From: Lithospermum erythrorhizon
Lineage: Eukaryota > Streptophyta > Magnoliopsida > Boraginales > Boraginaceae
Length of the DNA: 64,000 nt
Assembly (NCBI GenBank): GCA_019722365.1
Contig: JADFUC010002198.1
Coordinates: 62,001 to 126,000 of the forward strand
Direction: 5' to 3'
Shown here: in pieces, positions 22,882-35,560 of the stretch
Layout: each line of letters opens with the position of its first letter
How positions within the stretch are numbered: position 1 is the first letter of the stretch
Made by a program: the position numbers and the translations under genes
Notes under the pieces: generated by a model
Seen by the model: only the letters and a program-made list of their open reading frames with translations
Told to the model about the DNA's origin: nothing
Database searches by the model: none

Positions 22882-25243
22882 TGAGAATTTGGCCAATTCT
22901 TGCCAACAAGTGACTCTGGTCTATTTGCTTTTTTAAAAAATTAGTCATTTTTATAAGCACTGATCTCAAAACCTCACTGAAGAATATTTCGCCATTTACT
23001 GATCAAATCTTAGCGGTTAATGTCATATTGCTTTTCATTTTCAATGCGAAACAAATCTCTCAACCAATATTAAAATAATTACTTAGATATAATAATAAAG
23101 TTAATACTCAAAGATGAATAAAAACGTCACACAATCATAAGGTCAATGATCAAATGAAAAACAATATTTTTGTAATTTTGAGAAGATTGTTAAATTTTTA
23201 AATTTTGATAGTTGATTTTTAAAATATGAACTTAATTATATTTTTTATAATAAATATTGGGTGAAAATATATTAAAAAAATAATATTTCAATTTATTTTA
23301 CTATTAATACGATTATTAACCAAATCAAGCAGTGTCACAAGACTCAACTTTAATTTCAATCAAAATTATAATGTTAATAAGAAAATAGGCCATGAAGATT
23401 ATACTTTTTATAAGGCAGTGGATCGGGTTCTGGCTCGTTTCTGCAATTTAAAATTGTAACCGAACTCTATTTCGCTTGCTTCTCAAAGTTCTAACCTAAA
23501 TCATTTGTTCGCCCGGTTTCGTTAAATTGCTCTTGATACATTTTGGAGCCTATCGCCTGAATTCAAAATTAAATCCTAAGACTAGATCTAATCCATATAA
23601 CTTCAATAAACTCTCTTTAAGATTAATTATACACCCACATATACATTCAATACAATAATATCACTTTTTTATATATATTTGTACTCCCTATATTATTAGT
23701 TTTAGAAAGATTGTATATATCTTATTATACCAATAACGACAAAGTTTAAATCTAAATTTTTCTTTTAAAATATACACATGCAAATATCAAGCAAGACTAA
23801 AAGATAATAAATGAAAATCTGGGAGGTTCATGTACCTAGGAAATCGGTTCGAAGAGTTTCACAATGAACCTAAATTAGCTCTCTGGCTTCTCCGACATAA
23901 CCTAAATCTGCCCAAAAATTTTGTTATTTTATGTTCGGTTTCGAATTTTATGCACACCCTACTTTACTTTGATATATTTTCATAAAAACATTTACTCAAA
24001 GAACATTTTTACTTGTTTAAAATAACACAAATAACATAAACTTGAAGAAACTCTAACCAATCCACACACCCCATATTAAATAAACTTGAAGAAACTCTAA
24101 CCAATCCACACACCCCATATTAAGTATGCTGCACCAAATTAGATTAATAAATTTATGTTTTTATACATTGTTTATCTTAACGTTATGTTGTTATGTTCGA
24201 AATAACATATCACGGAATTGTATAACATTATTACTCCTGTGATATCGTGAAATGATCGTAACGAAATAGAAATCAGATTACATGTCTATTGTTTCAAAGA
24301 GAATAAATAATTTACTAAATATTTATATTCAAAGCTTAACAATATTTGACAATTGAGGGATTATTAAACAATCAATATTTGGACAATTACTCGCATTATG
24401 CAGTAGTTGAGGTCCGAGGGAGTATGTCCAAATAATTAAGCAGGCAGTACTGAGAAAGCAGTAGCTTTATATGTTTCGATAATCCAACGGCGTTGACACT
24501 TTGAAAGAATTTTGATTTTCAATATCATGTCTTGTCAAATCAACGAGAAGAGCATCGACCAAAAAGAGAGGACAAACTATTCAATTCCAATGTGACAGTC
24601 GACAATATTAATTTTAATTGATAAGTTCGATTTTTTTTTTTAATCAAGTTTTAGTTAACGGTTACTTATTACTCCGTATTATATGAGTTTGAAATCACTT
24701 AATTGGTCTTAAAAATATTTTGATAATATTTTTTCTTATAATTTTTATAATATAATTAAAAATAATTGAGGATCAAACTTATCACGATAACTTAAATTAA
24801 AAATGAATCTGAACATTACTTATGAAGAACTTGCGTGAGAGTAGTCGGCTCGCAGGTCGAGAGAAGATGGCATGAAATAGGTTTCATGTTGTAGAGTGTG
24901 TCATGGCTCGATCATTGGGTGTCTGCTTTATTAAGCCAATCATCGATTTTTACTATTTCTAAGAGAGAAAATCACTTAGAACATCTCAATCATTGGGTGT
25001 CTGCTTTTTACTTAATACTTCCTCCGTATCAATATGTTTCGCTTGCTTAACCTAAAAGATTTTATGGGTTGAAATCATCGATTTTACTATTTCTAAGAGA
25101 GAAAATTAACCAGTCAAAAATAAGTAATATTAGTGACACAACAACGACGGCAGAGAATTTTAAACTACAATATAAAAAGTTGCATGATGTTAAATAATCA
25201 CCAATCAATTATTTTGATACAAAATCATCATGTTAATCAATTA
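22882..25243. other. Intergenic
   Basis: No coding sequence is supported. The stretch holds a perfect 44-bp tandem duplication (24036-24123), and otherwise AT-rich sequence. Confidence 0.5.
24036..24123. repeat. Perfect 44-bp tandem duplication
   Basis: The 44-mer beginning ATAAACTTGAAGAAACTCTA occurs at 24036-24079 and 24080-24123 with no difference, so the duplication is recent compared with the decayed repeats around it. Confidence 0.9.
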
Positions 25244-25440
25244 CTCCATCCATTTCATAATTGATAATTGTTTAGATGAAAAATGATTTATTAAGGATTG
25301 TAAAAAATTATATTTAGATTGTAAAAAGCTATATTGAAAATATAAAAACGTATATTGAAATTGTATAAATGTATATTGAAATTGTAAACAATCAACTATT
25401 ATAATTGTTTGTTCTAATGATTGTTTAATTCACTTCTTGA
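25244..25440. mobile_element. Stowaway-like MITE, copy 2
   Basis: The left end is TACTCCATCCATTTCATAAT, and the interior ('aaaaagctatattgaaaata', 'aaacaatcaactattata') matches the copy at 11201-11387. Confidence 0.6.
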
Positions 25441-25789
25441 TGTTTTGTCGAGTTGTTTTGCTACAATGCAATTTATAATTGTTTGTTCTAATGACATCAA
25501 TGGTAGTAGTACTAATAATAGGCTTAGTATGTTTAGAAATATAGTAGTATTTTGAAGTAGCATAACTGAAGTTTTGAACTATCAAAATATGTTCAGTTTT
25601 CTTATTATACTGTATTTCATATGTAACAATGATGCATCAATATATATCATTTTTTTAAGATTAGTTCAAATAAATATGCATCGTTGATGCAGCCGATCGT
25701 CAGTCCAAAAATATAAGAATACTGGGTGAAAGAATTTATAAGTTTCGCACTAGGAATGCTTATGACATTAGACGCCTTGCTGAATGATA

Positions 25790-26995
25790 AATATTTATGA
25801 AGTCGGGTGATGCTAAGCTATATGAGCATTTGATGCTTACGGAAATCGATAAAAAATACACTTGTTGGACAAAGCATGGTGAAAGAACATAGTGTATCGC
25901 AGATGATGTAAAATTGGATCATGGATTGAACAACACATCAAAAATGGATATTGGTGATGAAGATGAAGATATTCATGATATGTTTGAAGGAGATTTGAGA
26001 GATCATCCAGATATGCATGAGAATTTGAAAAGTGATGTTGATAAGCCATTGTAGACCGGTTGCACTAAATTTTCTAAACTATCAACAGTTTTAACACTAT
26101 AACTTAAAAGCAGCTTATTAATTGAGTTATAACACTCTAGGGTAAGTGACATGTTTCCTGAAGGAAATGTGCTCCCACGTAGAAACTATGAGGCCAAACA
26201 GATGCTCAGCTCTATCGGACTAACACATGAAAGGATACATGCATGTAAAATGATTGCATTTTATTTCGTGGAGAATATGCACATTTAAATGAGTGTCCTA
26301 AGTGCAATACCCCACGTTACAAAAAAGACAATTTCAAGAAGAAAAGTTATGCGTGGAGGCTTTCCATCATACCGAGACTTACCTATTATTCAAGAGCGCC
26401 GAAAATGCTAAGCTTTTGACATGGCATAGTGATGAAAGGATAAAAGATGAAATGTTTAGACATCCAGCAGATTCACCCCATTGGAAGACTATAGATTTTA
26501 AGCATCCTCAATTTGGAGTTGAATCAAGAAAACTTTACGCCTTCTATCATTATCGGACGGAATGAACCTCATGGTGCGTAGAGTACCAAATTACGCACAT
26601 GGCCGCTTGTCCTAATGATATACAACTTACCACCATAGTTGTACATGAAACGAAAGTACATGATGATGTCTATGTTAATATCCGACCTAACAAACTGTGT
26701 AAATTTACATTGATGTGTATTTGACACCTTTAATTGATGATCTAAAGCTATTGTGGGAAAATGGTATTGAGATTTATGATGGTTATAGGAAAGAAAATTT
26801 CACATTAAGGGCAATGCGTTTTGGGACTATTAATGACTTTCCTGCATATGGTAATCTTTCAGGATATAGTGTAAAAGGAAAACTTGCGTGTCCTATTTGT
26901 TGTGATAATACATATCACATCCGAAGTATAGAGATTTCGACATGAATGGGCAAAATACTTATGGAATCGGTTTCTTAAACCAGGTGTAAGAAATA
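25790..26995 (+). pseudogene. CACTA (En/Spm) TNP2-type transposase pseudogene
   Basis: Pieces of a TNP2-like transposase (Transposase_21 family) follow in the family's usual order on the + strand, in shifting frames with stops. First comes YTCWTKHGE near 25855; then GCTKFSKLS near 26058; MLSSIGLTHERIHACK near 26200; AKLLTWHSDERIKDEMFRHP near 26400; APLIDDLKLLWE-like sequence near 26720; and GTINDFPAYGNLSGYSVKG near 26820, followed by ACPIC. The family cuts and pastes CACTA elements. Here stop codons, frameshifts and missing stretches (for example between 26565 and 26700) make the copy inactive. The C-terminal half after 26995 is absent. Confidence 0.85.
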
Positions 26996-27184
26996 GAAGT
27001 TATTAGACAATATGGATGAATTGTACCGACACTATTTATATCTTTATGATATCACATCTCGAATGATTTGGTTATATATTTGTATTTGGATGTCATATTA
27101 GTTATTGAGAATCGAATATTGTTTGGCAAAGTTTATTCCAAAAGAGATTATCATATTTGGTTTTTTTAATGTTAAATGAATGTT

Positions 27185-27782
27185 TTAACATTTAGGTATC
27201 TCCTTACTTACGACTACTTAGATAGCTTTTAATTGAGCATTAGAATAGCATTCAAAAGTGTGCTACCTTAATGAAGCTTAGGTAATGCTTTAACAGTTAG
27301 GGACCACCTTATTGAGCAATTACGTAGCGTTTTATCAACCACTAAAGTAGCACTTAAAAGAGTGATACCATATAGTAACACTTAGGTAGCGCCTCATTGA
27401 CCATTTAAGTAGCTCTTAATTGACCACTAAGGTAGCATTTAAACGAGCGCTACCTTAGTGAAGCTTAAGTAACGCTTTATAGACTACTTTAGTAGCACAT
27501 AAAAGAGCGATAATATCATATAGTAACACTTAGGTAGCGTTTAATTAACCACTTAAGTAGCGCTTAATTGACCACTAAGGCAACGTTCAAAAGAGTGCTA
27601 CCTTAGTGATTCTTAGGTAACACTTTATCGACCACTTAAGTAGCATTTAAAAGAAATGATACCATATTTACAGCACTTAAGTAGCACTTCGCGAAGTTAC
27701 TTAAGTGAACGCTACTTGCCACACGCATTTCTTTGGTAGCGTTTGAAAAGCACGAAGAGCTATTTGAACGCTACTTAACTAC
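27185..27782. repeat. CACTA subterminal repeat region
   Basis: Short motifs related to GGTAGCGTT, AAGTAGC and TAGGTAGCG occur dozens of times in both orientations. They are organised into higher-order units of about 145-155 bp, seen from the phrase 'gataccatatagtaacactt' near 27363, 27508 and 27658. Such arrays next to CACTA ends are the binding region for the element's DNA-binding protein. Confidence 0.85.
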
Positions 27783-27797
27783 ATTTTTGTAGTAGTG
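27783..27797 (-). repeat. 3' terminal inverted repeat of the CACTA element
   Basis: On the - strand this reads CACTACTACAAAAAT, a canonical plant CACTA terminus. No matching left terminus was found between 22.9 and 25.8 kb, so the left end is deleted, diverged or further away. Confidence 0.85.
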
Positions 27798-28640
27798 ATC
27801 AAAGTTACATAATTTAGTGTACTACTTGTACAAAAAACTAAATAGGCTTTAAAATGGGATTAAAAAAGAAATTTTATACACGATCATATATTCCTCAACT
27901 GATGTGATATATATTTTAAGTCAAATTGCATTGGAAGAGTCGACAATAGTACTGAGAGTACATAATCCTTTATCGGGACCAATATATTTGTCCAATCAGA
28001 CAGGACTTGTAGGCTCCATGTCTCTACTTATAGGACTATCCTGTTTACTCCTACTTCTTTAACGCTCTGTAGTGTACTACTTAAGATTTGTTATGTTATG
28101 GATCGGATATTAAATTAAATTTGGTACACGTATTCTGCTTTTGATAAGTAAATTTGGTACGTATTCATTTTGGACAACATTAGTCACGAGTCACGCTTGC
28201 CTGAATCATAGTAGACGGTCATTTTTTATTTCTAATGACAAACTACTGCTATCGCAGTAATTCTCGATTCAAGATTTATCGGCTTTTTGGCTTTGGCAGA
28301 CAAACTACTAAACTATCACAAGCATTCTTTTCATGCTACATTTAACTTATCCATCTTATCTCGACAGTTCTAACTTATCCATTTTTTCTTCTGCCAAGCA
28401 CACCACCAACTATCGCTGGTTGCCTCAAGATACTCCTGTATCTAATTTTCCACCTTTTAAATAGCTTAAAATGACTATTTTACCCTAACACTAATAAAGT
28501 TATCAGTGAGCATATTTTAAAATATTTTACATACTCAAAATAAGGCCCTAACTATTCCTTCTTAACACATCCCACCCTACCCCTCCCCATCCTCCCTAAA
28601 CTTTCACTCAACATCCTTCCCTTCCTCAGAATCGCCCACC
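27798..28640. other. Intergenic with TIR-like remnants
   Basis: At 28281 and again near 28385, sequences resemble the terminal repeat of the element at 40545-41347 ('ggctttttggc', 'ctactaaactatcac'; 'gccaagcacaccaccaacta'). The C-rich stretch 28555-28600 also resembles 40795-40835. No gene was seen. Confidence 0.5.
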
Positions 28641-28849
28641 CCTAATAAAGCGCCGAACGAACTGCTGCTCGACTGATTCGAACACCATTCGAAAAATTCT
28701 ATCCGAGTCTCGCTCGAGAATCAAACTATTACAAATATCAAAATCAATATTCGCCGAATCGAATGAACTGCCTAAATTATTCGGCTCGGTTCGGCTCGCA
28801 ACTGGGTCGACCAAAGGTCCATTATATAAGGCTCCCCCCACCCCCATCC

Positions 28850-30175
28850 CCGATCCAGACGAGACTGGCCATGCTATTATGACCCATCCGGCCTCATAGC
28901 TCTTAATTTCTCTCAAACCTAATCTATTCCCTCATTTCTTCCTATTCTCACTCTCTCTCTCTACCGCTTAGAATCTCTACGCTTATAAATTTCAAACCTA
29001 ATTTTCTACTTCCTCGCTTGTAACCTTCGAAATACGCCATATGTGAGCTCATTACTGGGCTCAGTTTTGGCCACCCACATCCATTTTTTGTTAATTGACT
29101 TTTAGGTTGACTATTGTTATTTTGGTTTCAGACAAGCCATTTTCAAATTGTAATAAATTAAGTATATTTTGTTATCATTCAGGGTTCAATTGCTACTATT
29201 TCCATTTTCTCGTTGGGATTCGAAGCTAGATCTGTGTTGACTTTTCTCGTTGACTCTTATGATTTGAGTTTGCATGTTTGATTTTTATTCGTAATACTGT
29301 CAAAGATACTTGCTATCATTCGTGTCTCGATCATACTATTTCCATTTTCCTGGCCGTATCCAGCTAGATTCAAAGGACTTTTCGCTGACTCTGCTTTATT
29401 TGAGCTCGCATGTTTGATTTTTTATTTCAGGTAAATGGTCGAGTATACTGTTTATCATTTCAGGGTTCGATTGTTAATTTTTTTTTGTTTTCTCTGCTTC
29501 GATTTGTGTTAGATCTAGGTTGACTTTTCGCTGACTATTTTAAAATCTAATAAGTTCTTCTATTTTTAGGTCGTATGTCGCTTTTGTAGCTGTAATAACA
29601 TCGATTTACCGTTATGTTGTTTTGATATTTGTTTGTAATAGTGGTTTCCGCCAGTAAATTATTAATTAGGTTTCTTAATTTTGGGAATTAGGATTTCAAT
29701 TCTGAATTAAGTGTTTCACTTTGTAATTAGGTTTCAATTGGGAATTAGGTTTCACCAGGTCTGCGTTTCCACTCTGGGGAATTAGGGCTCTACCAGTGGG
29801 TTTAGGGGTTTCCACCTCTGGGATTTAGGGTTTCACTAAATGTGCTTTTATAATTAATTAAATGATTTTGTAATTAATTATTAATTAGGTTTCAATTTTG
29901 TAATTCAATTAAATACTTTCCACTGTGGTTTCACTTTGTAATTCATTCAAATATTTTCCAACAGTTTTAATTGTGGTTTCACTTTGTAATTAGGTTTCAC
30001 TTTGTAATTCAATTAAATAATTTCCGAATTAGGGTTTCACTAAAGCTTTCACTTCAGAACGAGGTTTCAATTTTTTAGAATTCATTTAAATAATTTGTGA
30101 CGTCTTTAATTGAACCGTTTAATTTCTTACCTCGAGTCTAATATGGGTCTTTCATTTGTTGAATCTTCAGACACA
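28850..30175. other. Leader/intron-like region of the hAT element
   Basis: No coding sequence. The phrase 'aattaggtttcaattt' and variants are repeated many times between 29650 and 30070. A CT-rich tract at about 28955 could belong to a transcript leader. Confidence 0.4.
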
Positions 30176-30179
30176 CCCC

Positions 30180-32596
30180 CGAATTCAGAGCACCCCTCCT
30201 GGATACCCATGAGGAAATTTTAGATTCCGAATCCGACCGATGCATCAATCTGCACTCTGGACGGCCGAAATTTTAAGTGATCTCGTTGAAAGTAATGAGA
30301 GTCGGGCCGATCCAAATGGTAGATGCCCCCGCTGAGGCAATGAGATAGTTGCCGATCCAAAGAACAAAAATGGGGAGCCTGCTGGTAGCAAAGACGTGTC
30401 ATTGGGATCATTTTAAACCACATGACGCCTGGGCAGAAAAAAAAGAAAATAAATGTAATGCACTGCCTAATTTCCGTCTCGACCAAGCTAAGTATACAAA
30501 CATCATTTGATTTAGACATTTGAAATTGGCATGCTCAAATAGACACAAACTCTTTCCTAAAGAGGTTGCAAGCGTGGAATCCACGGTTCTAAATTTGTAC
30601 ACAATCTCAGCCACATTTCCTCAAGTGAGATAGTTCGCTTCAATTTTACATTTGATTTTTCAAAGTGTAAACTTTGGCCGCTTCATATGATTCTTTGCAC
30701 ATGAATATCCTTTTTATAATAGTTGATATAAGGTGTTTAATGAGTTTCGAAGCCTACACTCCTCATTATAGAAAACTTCTAGATATTTGTCAGAAAGAAT
30801 GTTTTGCTATTTTTGAAACATGTTAAAATTAAGGGACTTTGAAAAGGTCATAGGTCAAGTTAACAACCCATTGTCAGTGGTCCAAGTTCTAGAGGATAGG
30901 ATATATGGTTGGTTACTTGTCACTATGTCGAGAAATTGAATCACAGTAAAAGGGTTTTATCTTTGCTAATGTCCCACCACCCCATAACGGTGTAGCATTA
31001 GCTGTTAAGTACATGTAGCTGCCAAATTCTATGAAATTAGTGATAAAGTTTCTTCAGGCGCTTGATAATGCAAGTGCTAATGATGTTTGTATTGGATATT
31101 TTAAGAAAAAGATTATAATCCCTATTTCAAAGCCGGTATTGAATGGTAACCGTTTCATGTTAGCGCCAGGCTCCATATAATGAATTTGTCGTTGTAGACG
31201 GGGTTAAAAGAGATCGGTAAAAGCGACGATGCTGTTGTGAGAAGCGTTAAGTTCTTGTTTGGTTCTCAAAACGTATTGAATTCATTTAATGAACATAGGA
31301 TTAACTTGCAATTGCTATCTACTGCTAGATACAATAACACTGTGATGGAATTCAACTTATGTGGATGTTGTCTACCGCCTATAAGTATAAAGTGCGCAGC
31401 TTACTAAATTCGGGAGAGTGATGACGGTCTTCGTACCGTCTCTAATGATTTTGGAATGGCACAAGTTCATGAGGTGTGAATTTTGGATATGTTCCCCGGA
31501 TGTGACAATTTGGATTAGTGGCAAAGAATTATCTAACTTAACTGCTTCATCGAAAGCAAGTGATTGGGCAACAATAAATATTCAATTGGAGCAATGTTAC
31601 TACCAAACATATGCGCAGTACGTCATATGACAAATATCAGGGAAGAATGTGATTTGTTGCTTTCTTTCACCAATTTATCTGTGTATAAGAAGGTTACGAT
31701 CAAGCTCATACGAATCAATGTGTATCCATAGATTATGCGAGGCTGTGATTGAAACCGTGGTTTAAGAGTTTTGATCTTTATGATCGCAGATGTCAGAGAG
31801 CATGGTGATGATAAAGGAAGCCCCCCGAACCATATTTTTTGGATACTTGAAACAACCATCTTGTTCCACGCTTAACAAAAAGAAGGTATTTATGAATACA
31901 AATTGAAATCAAGAATCGACGCATGTAAAAACAGACTGAATCCTACCGCGTAGGAAACTGCTCTAATGCTGATAACTTCATGTTCTTGGTCAGGAAAGTA
32001 ATCTAGGGAGTAAGTATAAAATATTGTCCAAGATGGCTATGGACATTTTATCCATTCCAATTACAATCAAGGCCTCTTTAATCTACCTTCAAAGGCTGGT
32101 GGTAGATGATTTGATAAAACGAAATAATGAGTAGACACAAATAAGTCCTACTTTGTGGTGGAGATTGATCAAGGCCGTTTATGGCATTCGATCTTCCGTA
32201 GAGGTATGTTTTTTTGTTACTTATTTTTACCTTTTCTTATTTTTACTTTTTTCTATTCAACAAGTTTGTTGACCATTTTTTTTAATAGCCAAATGATGAT
32301 CCAATTGAATTGGAATATGACAAAGTGTTTGAAATGGAAGATCCTAAGTCCAATGCCAATGCCACTGGTATTTTTCTCTGCTGTTTCTGTTTTGTTATTT
32401 GTTTTTAATTTCTTGTGTATTTCTACGCTTACAAGAACCGTTTTTCTTTATTGTTGTTGTAGTTGTACCCTCCGCCTCTCTACTACTCAATCCGAGGTCT
32501 CGTGTTATCACTCCTATTCAAGCAAACTCCCCAATGCACAAGGCCACTATCAGTAAGCCACCAAGAAAGAAACACGCAAAAATGAGGAAAACCTGA
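30180..32596 (+). pseudogene. hAT-family transposase (BED zinc finger, dimerisation domain) pseudogene
   Basis: The hAT transposase order is preserved in broken frames. A BED-finger-like start (WDHFKPHDAWAEKK near 30390, then HLKLACSN near 30520) comes first. Next are ANVPPPHNG near 30970, LDNASANDV near 31065 and GLKEIGKSDDAVVRSVKFLF near 31200. The C-terminal dimerisation domain follows: ILSKMAMDILSIPITIKAS near 32020, a frameshift, then IRSSVE joined through a GT-AG intron (32204-32288) to PNDDPIELEYDKVFEMEDPK. A second intron (32368-32462) leads to a Lys/Arg-rich tail ending at 32594-32596. The last two exons splice in frame and carry no stop, while the body has many stops and shifts. The family acts in the nucleus on its own terminal repeats; this copy is inactive. 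Confidence 0.85.
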
Positions 32597-33280
32597 TTCG
32601 TGGGCTGTTTGGTGACCTTACTTGACATATCCTCGAATTCCCCCCGCCGCTTGCATTTTTGTTGTCATCATTTGAATCGTGGACTAAGTGAATTTTAGGG
32701 ACTGCTTAAGCCAGGGACTGCTCGACTTCTCGGGTTTTGGTTTGTAATTATGGGATCAAGTATGCTTTTTAAGCGGCGATGATGAAATTCACGCGATTAT
32801 TGAAAATCGATCCGCATGTTATTCGCAGGCGCTTCCATGTTTCGCGCCCATGAAGTGCCGAGACGATTCGATCCGCACGTATCTTGGTACGGCAATCATG
32901 GCGCTGCAACCATAACGCGGTCGGAATTGACATCGAAAAATACTATATTCGTTTCCAATCTAGGACCTGTAATTAATATTTCATCATTCTCTTTATTATG
33001 CATTTTTAATTTCAATGTACCGTTATTTTTAAAATGTATCTCGGACCGAAATTTTTTCAACCGCTCAAAAATCGAGCCGAACCTTCTTTCCTACCAAAAA
33101 GAATTCAATCCGTACTTAATACCACAAAATCGATATTCTACGACCGAGCCGAAATAATATATTTCCCAAAACCCGCTCGAAATTTAATTCAAACATTTAA
33201 TATCTATCCTGCTTCCTACTGCTTACACCCTACCCCGAATTTATGAGCTTGAAAAGCTTAACACTTTTTCATCCTGTGAT

Positions 33281-33720
33281 AACAAAATATCAATTCATCT
33301 TTTTCAACTTTCACAATCTCCTAAGTTGCCTCATTCAAATATGGTGGAGGCTGTCGGCAATGGGTTAGTAAGGATGATGCGGTGCTTTTGTCGAAGTAAA
33401 TAGCGATTGTGTATTTAATTATATGTAGTAAGTAGAAGTTGGAGATTGTGTGTTTAATTATGGGCATGGTTTTTGCTGGAAATCCTCCTAAGAACAGGTA
33501 TGGCACAAAGGAATTGAAGTTGATGCTTTTTTCATGGAGTTTTCAACGTTTTTTGCTGTGATTCGGTAATTTTGCTTAATTTTGACGGCGCAACAGCAAA
33601 ACCGCTTCGAGTGTGGTGGGGGCAACAGTGAGGGCAGTCATGGGTGGTGATGGGGGCAAAGAACACTATACACCAATAATTCAAACAAGATTTTCTGTGT
33701 CAACGACTATTTTCAGCCTC
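33281..33720. other. Boundary between hAT and PMD element
   Basis: No gene or clear repeat end was recognised. Confidence 0.4.
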
Positions 33721-34209
33721 TTTACGCACATGTCGTAAGATAAACATATAAGTCAATTAACCAACAAGTTTAATTCAAATTTTGCTTGTATGGAAACAAG
33801 CGAATTCGCTTGTTTACAAACAGTCATGCAATTAATTTGTTTGTTTGTAAACAAGCGAGTTATATCCATGCTTATTACGGATCAAGCGAATTTTTTTTGT
33901 GTTTGTTTGATAACGAAGATTTATTAAATTGTTGTTTCAGAACACAACGTTAAATTAAATGAAATGTAAATTAATTACATAAGAATGACTTAAATAATTA
34001 ATTACATAACAATATTAAATAATTCTATTACATAAGAACGAATTAAATATAATATATAAGAATGAATTAAATATATCTATACATTAATGAAATAAATAAC
34101 TAATTACATAAAAATGAAATAAATAATTAATTACATAAGAATGAATTAAATAGTAATTCTTACAAGAAGAAATTAAATCATTAATTACAAGAAATGAATT
34201 AATTAATGA

Positions 34210-35560
34210 TGAAATGGCTAAAACGCTGCCTCCGGCGCTTAACTTGATATCTTCATCGGTTCGCCTCGCTCGCAATGTACGTTGAATGTTGATTCTTTTC
34301 TTTATTGAATTTCAAACTTAGTCAAGCATCTCGCTCCATTTTCAATACAATGCAATCGAGGGATTGGGACATCAACGCCGATCATGCGTAGCCACCAAAA
34401 TTCTGACAAATTAGCACAATATGTAAACGGCGATTCTTAATTTGAGAGAGATGATCTACCAAAGATAAAGTGATTCCTCCATCAACGTTTCCCAAAATCA
34501 AGTGCCTGGCCGGGCGGTCCTTTCGATCCAAGATACGAAGACAAGCTTGTTCCCGCAACGTCAATAAATGCCTCAAATATGACATCAGATGTAGCCACGA
34601 CATGTCCACATTCGGGCAATGTCATCATTTATCTGCTGTGAGCCGGCCTCGGTGAGTGAGATAAACCGGCAACGCGGCCAAGCCAACATCGTGAACGGCC
34701 CCTAAAATCCGCTCGCAGTTGTGGTCAAAAGAGGTCAGCAAGATCGTTTCCTAACCCGGAGCCATTCATCATCATTCTCAGAACGCTAACGCACTCCAAT
34801 GCCACGCTTCTAAAGCCGCAGCTACTCATCTCCACGTGACATTGCAAATTTTCAATATAAGGAGCATATACCTAGGGAATCGTCGGCATAAATAGAACTC
34901 TCAGAGCGGTAATGGTCCCATGATAGTATGCAGCTTACTAATCTCACGAGAGGGGACACATTCGGTTAGTGATGATTGTGTATTCGGGTGTCCCAGGGAC
35001 GATTACCTCAGATGTTGGCTTTTTGAAATACTCATCGGGCTACCTCAAGGACGAACCCACTTTCGCAACACGCCTCACAATCTCTTTTCCTAGGAGATTG
35101 TTTATAACCAATAAATTTATCACTTTTCAAAAGCGGACGCCATTCTAACCTTGGCTTTTTATTTGATTTACTCGTTTGGCTCTGACTTCAATGGTCGATG
35201 TTTTAATGACGAGACCGGGAGATTCCATCAGCTAGGGCTTCAAGAATGGGTCAAGGAGGACTTCCATCGCTATCGGTAATCGTCTCGCGGCACCTCGCTG
35301 GCGTAACTCAGTGGAAACTCTACGTCCAACTTTGCCAATATCACTGTATGTCACCAAGAGGAATGCTAATCCCCGATGGATGTACTGCTGTAGTACATGG
35401 GGCAATACCTGTAATTATGTGTCTGCCGAATGCAACAACCACAACTTTGGGAATCCCGACCCCTCTCATACATTTCTTCCAATTCCCCATTTATTGGATG
35501 AAAAGCTTTCATTGATATTTTTCCTCGACGAGGTTCCCCGAAAAGGTTAAGGTGCAATAT
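34210..35560 (-). pseudogene. Possible degraded coding region with zinc-knuckle-like motif
   Basis: This block is more GC-rich than its AT-rich neighbours. On the - strand it contains CGCCIRQTHNYRYC (near 35410-35460), which has the CX2CX4HX4C spacing of a zinc knuckle, as found at the C-terminus of MuDR-type transposases and in retroelement gag. Further along the same strand an open stretch (34609-34382) has Leu-rich sequence I do not recognise. No transposase core was found, so the assignment is tentative; a captured host fragment is also possible. Confidence 0.3.

Larger units (their letters stand above)
28640..33280 (+). mobile_element. Decayed hAT transposon
   Basis: A hAT transposase pseudogene (30180-32596) is flanked on the left by a region rich in CGAATTATTCGGCTCGG-type motifs (28660-28820) and on the right by the inverted form (CGAGCCGAA, 33060-33180), as in subterminal regions of Ac-like elements. 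Exact termini and target duplication were not found, so limits are approximate. A homologous left terminus reappears at the window's right edge. Confidence 0.65.
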
